DNA from: T1Sed10-49 sp046498405
GTDB lineage: Bacteria > Actinomycetota > Nitriliruptoria > Euzebyales > Egibacteraceae
Direction of reading: 5' to 3'
Assembly: GCA_046498405.1 (NCBI GenBank)
Contig: JAWOAS010000101.1
Location: forward strand, 1-8,917
Length of the DNA stretch: 8,917 nucleotides
In this document: in pieces, positions 5,027 through 8,917 of the stretch
How the letters are laid out: each line of letters opens with the position of its first letter
Numbering within the stretch: the stretch's first letter is position 1
Position numbers and translations under genes: made by a program
The notes under the pieces: generated by a model
The model's database searches: none
What the model saw: only the letters and a program-made list of their open reading frames with translations
What the model was told of the DNA's origin: nothing

Positions 5027-6229
5027 ATGGACGAACCCTCGCACTCCCCCACGCCCCAGCCCCCGCCGCGCCGGCCCTCGACCGACCGCCCGACCCAGCC
5101 GCCGCCGCGCCCGTCCTCGACCGACCGCCCGACCCAGCCCCCGCCGCGCCGGTCCTCGACCGACCGCCCGCCCCAGCCCCCGACGCGCCGGTCCTCGCAA
5201 CCGGGCGGCCAGGGGCCGGCGTCGACCGAGCGCGAACGGGCCGAGGCCCACGCGGCCAGAGCCACGGCTCGCGGCGCCTCGGCCTCGCGCCAGGCCCAGG
5301 CGGCGCTGCGCAAGGCCGCCGCGGGCCAGGACGGGCAGTTCGCGACCGCCCAGGCCCGCGAGCTCGGCGTGAGCCGCTCGGCGCTGCGCACGCTGCGCGA
5401 GCGCGGGGAGATCGTCGGGCTGCGCCGTGGGGTCTGGCGGTTCCGCGCCGCCAGCGGCGAGCCGGCCCCGGAGATGACCGCCTACCTCGCCTGCTGGCCC
5501 GACGGCGTCGTCTCCCACGAGAGCGCCGCGCGCCTGCACGGCCTCGAGGTCTGCGAGGCAGCCGCCGCGGTCCACGTCACCGTGCCGCACGCCCGCCGCC
5601 GCGCGCCCGCTGGCGTCATCGTCCACCTCTCGCGGCGCCTGCCGAGCGCCGACGTGCTCGCCGACCGGGGCCTGCGCCTGACGAGCCTGGCCCGCACGCT
5701 CTGCGACCTTGCCGCGACCGGGCCGGCCGGGCAGACCCTGCGGCTGCTCGACGCCGCGGTGGCCCTCGGCGCCGCACCGAAGTGGATCCACCAGCGGGCC
5801 AGCGAGCTCACCGCCGGCCGGCCCGGCGTCGCGACACTGCGGGCGGCGACCGATCCGGGCGGCGCCCCGGTGTTCCGCTCCTGGCTCGAGCGCACGCTCG
5901 CCGAGCTCGTCGCCACCGCGGGACTGCCGGCACCGGAGTGGAACGTCGAGGTGGAGGACGCGGCGGGGCGCATCGGGATCGTCGACGCGCTGTGGCGTGA
6001 GGCCGGCGTGATCGCCGAGGCCGAGGGGCTGCGCTTCCACACCAGCGCCGAGGCGCGGCGCCGCGACGCCGAGCGCTTCAACCGCCTCGCCGCCGCCGGC
6101 TACACCGCCAGGAGGTTCACCTGGCACGACGTCGTCGACGAGCCCGAGCGGGTCGTCGCCACCCTGGCCGAGGCCCTGCGGGACGCCGCCGACGCCTCCC
6201 CCGCCACCGGGTCCACCGGCGGGCGGTGA
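5027..6229 (+). CDS. AbiEi-type winged-helix protein with C-terminal DUF559/Vsr-like nuclease domain
   Basis: A 400-residue protein of a type common in actinobacteria and usually labelled 'type IV toxin-antitoxin AbiEi family antitoxin domain-containing' or DUF559. Residues 1-60 are Pro/Arg/Ser-rich and include three 13-residue repeats (19-57). Residues 65-100 are a charged Ala-rich helix. A winged helix follows: FATAQARELGVSRSALRTLR at 105-124, then the wing RRGVWRF. SHESAARLHGL (163-173) and LTSLARTLCDLA (218-229) are typical of the AbiEi-like central region. The C-terminal segment 284-385 resembles a PD-(D/E)XK endonuclease fold: E288, D320 in GIVDALWRE, E331 and E333 in IAEAEGLRFH, RRRDAERFN and RRFTWHDV. 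Most relatives have VEVDG where this has AEAEG. No AbiEii toxin gene is adjacent, so an antitoxin role is doubtful. The ATG at 5027 lacks a clear ribosome site; an in-frame GTG at 4976 would add 17 residues. Function unknown; DNA binding or cleavage is inferred. Confidence 0.8.
   Translation: MDEPSHSPTPQPPPRRPSTDRPTQPPPRPSSTDRPTQPPPRRSSTDRPPQPPTRRSSQPGGQGPASTERERAEAHAARATARGASASRQAQAALRKAAAGQDGQFATAQARELGVSRSALRTLRERGEIVGLRRGVWRFRAASGEPAPEMTAYLACWPDGVVSHESAARLHGLEVCEAAAAVHVTVPHARRRAPAGVIVHLSRRLPSADVLADRGLRLTSLARTLCDLAATGPAGQTLRLLDAAVALGAAPKWIHQRASELTAGRPGVATLRAATDPGGAPVFRSWLERTLAELVATAGLPAPEWNVEVEDAAGRIGIVDALWREAGVIAEAEGLRFHTSAEARRRDAERFNRLAAAGYTARRFTWHDVVDEPERVVATLAEALRDAADASPATGSTGGR
5052..5197 (+). 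repeat. In-frame 39-bp minisatellite coding TDRPTQPPPRRSS units
   Basis: Full 39-bp units lie at 5081-5119, 5120-5158 and 5159-5197, with a partial unit of about 29 bp at 5052-5080. They encode TDRPTQPPPRPSS, TDRPTQPPPRRSS and TDRPPQPPTRRSS. The unit is a multiple of three, so copy number can change without breaking the frame. The DNA copies are close to identical, which suggests recent expansion. Confidence 0.9.
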
Positions 6230-6252
6230 ACCCCGGGCGCGACGCCGGCCGT

Positions 6253-6276
6253 CACCACGCGTCGCCGCGGGTGGTG
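6253..6276. terminator. Possible bidirectional hairpin between convergent genes
   Basis: CACCAC (6253-6258) pairs with GTGGTG (6271-6276). Inner GCG/CGC pairing (6259-6261 with 6266-6268) past a two-base bulge closes a TCGC loop. It lies about 24 bp after the wHTH-nuclease stop and about 40 bp after the arc stop, so it could end both transcripts. No T-runs flank it. The right arm carries the same GGTGGTG core that fills 4444-4894. Confidence 0.35.
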
Positions 6277-6316
6277 CCGTCGCCGTCCCGCGTCGTCGGA
6301 CAGGAGGCGGAGGACC

Positions 6317-8074
6317 TCAGAGGTACTGGCCGGTGTTGACGTTCTCGATGGACTTGCCGGGCTCGGCGTCGTCGCCGACGAGGGTACGGACGTAGACGAT
6401 GCGCTCGCCCTTCTTGCCGCTGATGCGCGCCCAGTCATCGGGGTTCGTCGTGTTCGGCAGGTCCTCGTTCTCCTTGAACTCGTCGCGGATCGCCCGGACG
6501 AGGTCGTCCTCCTTGAGGCCGCGCTGCCCCTCGTCGAGGTAGCGCTTGATCGCCATCTTCTTCGCCCGGGCGACGACGTTCTCGATCATCGCCCCGGAGT
6601 TGAAGTCGCGGAAGTAGAGGATCTCCTTGTCGCCGTTGGCGTAGGTGACCTCGAGGAAGCGGTTCTCGCCGGACTCGGCGTACATCCGCGCGCAGGTGTC
6701 GTCGATGAGCGCGTCGAAGGCGGCCTCCTCCGAGCCGTAGGCCTTCACGGTGTCGGGGTGCAGCGGCACCTTCGGGTGCAGGTAGATGCGGAAGATCTCG
6801 CGGGCGGCCTCGGCGTCGGGCCGCTCGATCTTGATCTTCACGTCGAGGCGTCCGGGGCGCAGAATCGCCGGGTCGATCATGTCCTCGCGGTTCGACGCGC
6901 CGATGACGATGACGTCCTTGAGGGACTCGACGCCGTCGATCTCGCTGAGCAGCTGCGGCACGATCGTCGTCTCGACGTCGCTTGAGACCCCGGAGCCGCG
7001 GGTGCGGAAGATCGAGTCCATCTCGTCGAAGAAGACGATGACGGGGAAGCCCTCCTCGACCTTCTCGCGGGCGCGCTGGAAGATGAGGCGGATCTGCCGC
7101 TCGGTCTCGCCGACGTACTTGTTGAGCAGCTCGGGGCCCTTGATGTTGAGGAAGTAGCTGCGCGCGTCGGCGCGGCCCTCCTTCTCGGCGACCCGGCGGG
7201 CCAGGCTCGAGGCCACCGCCTTGGCGATCATCGTCTTGCCGCAGCCCGGCGGGCCGTAGAGCAGGATCCCCTTCGGCGGCTTGAGGTCGTGCTCGAGGAA
7301 GAGGTCGGCGTGGACGAAGGGCAGCTCGACGGCGTCCTGGATCGCCTCGATCTGCGAGCCGAGCCCGCCGATGTCGTCGTAGTCGACGTCGGGGACCTCC
7401 TCGAGGATGAGCTCCTCGACTTCAGGGCGGGGCAGGCGCTCGATGGCGTAGCCCGAGCGCGGCTCGACCAGGAGGGTGTCACCGGCGCGCAGCGGGATGT
7501 CGGCGAGGGGGTCGGCCACGCGGACGACCTGCTCGTCGTCGGTGTGGTTGAGCACGAGGAGGCGCTCGCCGTCGAGGCGCTCCTTGAGCGACATGACCTC
7601 GCCGACGGTCTCGTAGTCGCCGGCCTCGACGACGTTGAGGGCCTCGTTGAGGATGACCTCCTGGCCGGGGCGAAGCGCGTCGACGTCGACCCCGCCCCCG
7701 GCGTAGACCCGCATCTTGCGGCCCTGGCCGAAGACCTCGATGACCTCGCCGACGTCGTCCTCGGCCTCGGTCTCGGCCGGCTGGCTCGGGCTGCGCCCGA
7801 GGAAGACCCCGAAGGTCGAGGGCGGGCTCGAGAGCTTCTCGACCTCCTCCTTGAGCTGGACGATCTGCTCGCGGGCGTCGCGCAGGGTCTCGACGAGCTT
7901 GGCGTTCTGCGCGGTCGCGGTCGACAGCTGCTGCTTGGCCTCGAGGACGCGCTCCTCGAGGGCGCGGATGCGCCCGGGGGCCTCGTCGAGGCGGCGGCGC
8001 AGGATCAGCGCCTCCTCCTCGAGCGCCCGGACCTGCTGGCGGAGCGCGGCGGCCTCGGCGCTCTGGTCTGCCAT
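6317..8074 (-). CDS. arc: ARC/Mpa, AAA+ proteasome-associated ATPase
   Basis: Hexameric ring ATPase that binds pupylated proteins, unfolds them and threads them into the 20S proteasome in the cytoplasm. The 585 residues show the full family architecture: N-terminal coiled coil (about 5-83) that binds Pup; two tandem OB domains (about 100-160 and 165-215); linker ending DYDDIGGLGSQI (231-242); AAA+ module with Walker A GPPGCGKT 274-281, pore loop KYVGETER 319-326, Walker B VIVFFDEMDS 345-354, sensor-1 N395 and arginine-finger region RPGRLD 406-411; and C-terminal GQYL, whose penultimate Tyr is the HbYX-like tail that docks on the 20S core. The ATG has a strong GAGGAGG site at 8081-8087, six bases upstream. 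It lies 78 bp downstream of trmI with its own -10 box. The gene is called mpa in mycobacteria. Unlike clusters where dop follows closely, opposite-strand genes come next here. Confidence 0.97.
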   Translation of the reverse strand: MADQSAEAAALRQQVRALEEEALILRRRLDEAPGRIRALEERVLEAKQQLSTATAQNAKLVETLRDAREQIVQLKEEVEKLSSPPSTFGVFLGRSPSQPAETEAEDDVGEVIEVFGQGRKMRVYAGGGVDVDALRPGQEVILNEALNVVEAGDYETVGEVMSLKERLDGERLLVLNHTDDEQVVRVADPLADIPLRAGDTLLVEPRSGYAIERLPRPEVEELILEEVPDVDYDDIGGLGSQIEAIQDAVELPFVHADLFLEHDLKPPKGILLYGPPGCGKTMIAKAVASSLARRVAEKEGRADARSYFLNIKGPELLNKYVGETERQIRLIFQRAREKVEEGFPVIVFFDEMDSIFRTRGSGVSSDVETTIVPQLLSEIDGVESLKDVIVIGASNREDMIDPAILRPGRLDVKIKIERPDAEAAREIFRIYLHPKVPLHPDTVKAYGSEEAAFDALIDDTCARMYAESGENRFLEVTYANGDKEILYFRDFNSGAMIENVVARAKKMAIKRYLDEGQRGLKEDDLVRAIRDEFKENEDLPNTTNPDDWARISGKKGERIVYVRTLVGDDAEPGKSIENVNTGQYL

Positions 8075-8120
8075 CGCCGACCTCCTCGGGCGTCGGATGT
8101 CGGGAACGACCCCGTCGACG

Positions 8121-8126
8121 AGTATA
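8121..8126 (-). promoter_or_regulatory. arc promoter -10 element (TATACT)
   Basis: The minus strand reads TATACT, one base from the TATAAT consensus and strikingly AT-rich for this sequence, in the 78-bp trmI-arc spacer. A start near 8114 would give a leader of about 40 nt that includes the GAGGAGG site. No good -35 hexamer is visible at 16-18 bp spacing. It implies arc is transcribed at least partly independently of trmI. Confidence 0.55.
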
Positions 8127-8152
8127 GGAGCGGTCGCCTCCGCCCTCCGCGG

Positions 8153-8917
8153 TCAGCGCGACGCGTCGTCGGCGAGGCGGCGCGCCGTCGACAGGAACGC
8201 GGTGTGGGCGACCATGCGGTGGTTGGGCCGCACCGCGAGGCCGTCGACGTGCCAGCCCCGCACGAGCGTCTCGACGGTCTCGGCATGCCCCCAGCGCGCG
8301 TCGGCGTCCAAGGCCTCGCGCAGACGCATGACCTGCGGCACCGTCGGGGTGTAGGCGCAGAGCAGGCCGCCGGGGCGCAGCGCGGCCACGGCGGCGTCGA
8401 CGACGCGCTCGGGCTCGAGGAGGTCGAGGACGAGGCGGTCACAGGAGATCGAGGCCAGCCCGTCGGCGACGTCGCTGCGGCGCAGCTCCCAGTTGGCCGG
8501 CGCGCCGCCGAAGCGCTCGGCGACGTTGCGCTCGGCGATGTCGGCGTGGTCGTCGCGCAGCTCGAAGCTCACGACCCGGCCGGAGGGGCCGACGGCGCGC
8601 AGCAGCGCGCTCGTCAGGGCGCCGGAGCCCGCGCCGGCCTCCACGACCTCCGAGCCCGGGCCGATGTCGGCGAGGCCGACGATCATCGCCTGGTCCTTGG
8701 GGTAGACGACCTGCGCGCCGCGCTTGCCCTTGAGCGTCCAGTCGCTGGCCGTGGGGCGCAGCACGAGCAGGCTCGTGCCCTTGGCGCTGCGGACCCTCGA
8801 GCCCTCGGCCCGGCCGATGATGTCGTCGTAGGCCACCGCGCCACCGTGGTAGTGGTACTCCTGCCCGGCGCGCAGCGTCGTGAGGTAGCGCCGCCCCTTG
8901 CGGTCGATGAACAGGAC
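8153..8917 (-). CDS. trmI: TrmI, tRNA (adenine-58-N1) methyltransferase (5' end outside the window)
   Basis: SAM-dependent enzyme that methylates N1 of A58 in the T-loop of tRNA. 254 residues are visible. The frame is open to the right edge and shows family sequence there (DRKGRRYL), so the true start is outside; the internal GTG at 8836 is not the start. Visible features: the small N-terminal domain ending DDIIGRAEGS; YPKDQA at 72-77; SAM-binding motif I VEAGAGSGAL at 92-101; acidic SFELRDDHADIAERN; motif IV LVLDLLEPE; and the C-terminal RPNHRMVAHTAFL, as in bacterial TrmI. The usual LDLMEPW-type motif has Glu in place of Trp. In Mycobacterium tuberculosis the homologue Rv2118c also lies close to mpa, so this linkage is an old actinobacterial one. 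The stop is 78 bp from arc. Confidence 0.93.
   Translation of the reverse strand, partial: VLFIDRKGRRYLTTLRAGQEYHYHGGAVAYDDIIGRAEGSRVRSAKGTSLLVLRPTASDWTLKGKRGAQVVYPKDQAMIVGLADIGPGSEVVEAGAGSGALTSALLRAVGPSGRVVSFELRDDHADIAERNVAERFGGAPANWELRRSDVADGLASISCDRLVLDLLEPERVVDAAVAALRPGGLLCAYTPTVPQVMRLREALDADARWGHAETVETLVRGWHVDGLAVRPNHRMVAHTAFLSTARRLADDASR

Noticed and set aside
4862..6127. 421-codon minus-strand frame with GRGPARRGLGRAV repeats
   Set aside because: The repeats mirror the 39-bp minisatellite of the plus-strand gene; the rest is antisense to the wHTH-nuclease domains.
5027..6229. AbiEi/AbiEii type IV toxin-antitoxin pair
   Set aside because: No nucleotidyltransferase toxin gene is adjacent; the next gene is arc on the other strand.
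1678..6316. Transposon or integrated phage explaining the split cluster
   Set aside because: No transposase, integrase, terminal inverted repeats or target duplication could be seen.

Overview
This is very GC-rich DNA in which most frames stay open by chance. It carries part of a Pup-proteasome gene cluster, which points to Actinomycetota. The minus strand, read from high to low coordinates, holds trmI (tRNA m1A58 methyltransferase, 5' end outside the window), arc/mpa (AAA+ proteasomal ATPase), then after a gap dop (Pup deamidase/depupylase), and the first 32 codons of pup. Protein features favour a lineage distant from Mycobacterium, possibly Thermoleophilia or a related deep class, but I cannot assign the class from this window alone.

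Layout: 1-98 pup (partial, -); 99-171 a dop-pup spacer with a -10-like site and an 8-bp stem-loop; 172-1677 dop (-); 1678-1824 a divergent intergenic region with a -10-like hexamer facing each way; 1825-4378 a three-gene NodI/NodJ-like ABC-2 exporter operon (+), one ATPase and two homologous permeases; 4379-5026 a 648-bp stretch without a credible gene but dense in short repeats (GGTGGTG cores, 22-bp tandem units, a perfect 20-bp duplication, an 11-bp inverted repeat); 5027-6229 a winged-helix (AbiEi-type) protein with a C-terminal DUF559/Vsr-like nuclease fold and a Pro-rich repeat N-terminus (+); 6230-6316 a convergent spacer with a hairpin; 6317-8074 arc (-); 8075-8152 a spacer with a TATACT -10 box; 8153-8917 trmI (-).

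How the genes work together: Dop deamidates the Pup C-terminal Gln to Glu (where Pup is made in the Gln form) and also removes Pup from substrates. ARC/Mpa recognises pupylated proteins through its coiled coils, unfolds them and passes them to the 20S core through its C-terminal GQYL tail. PafA ligase and the PrcA/PrcB core subunits are not in the window; prcBA could lie beyond pup at the left edge. The exporter operon and the wHTH-nuclease gene lie between arc and dop on the opposite strand, so the cluster is split by about 4.6 kb. No sequence feature ties these four genes to pupylation.

The most unusual parts are the repeat-rich gap at 4379-5026, the orphan AbiEi/DUF559 gene with its in-frame 39-bp repeats, and the split arc/dop arrangement. 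I see no tRNA, rRNA, CRISPR array, transposase or complete toxin-antitoxin pair.
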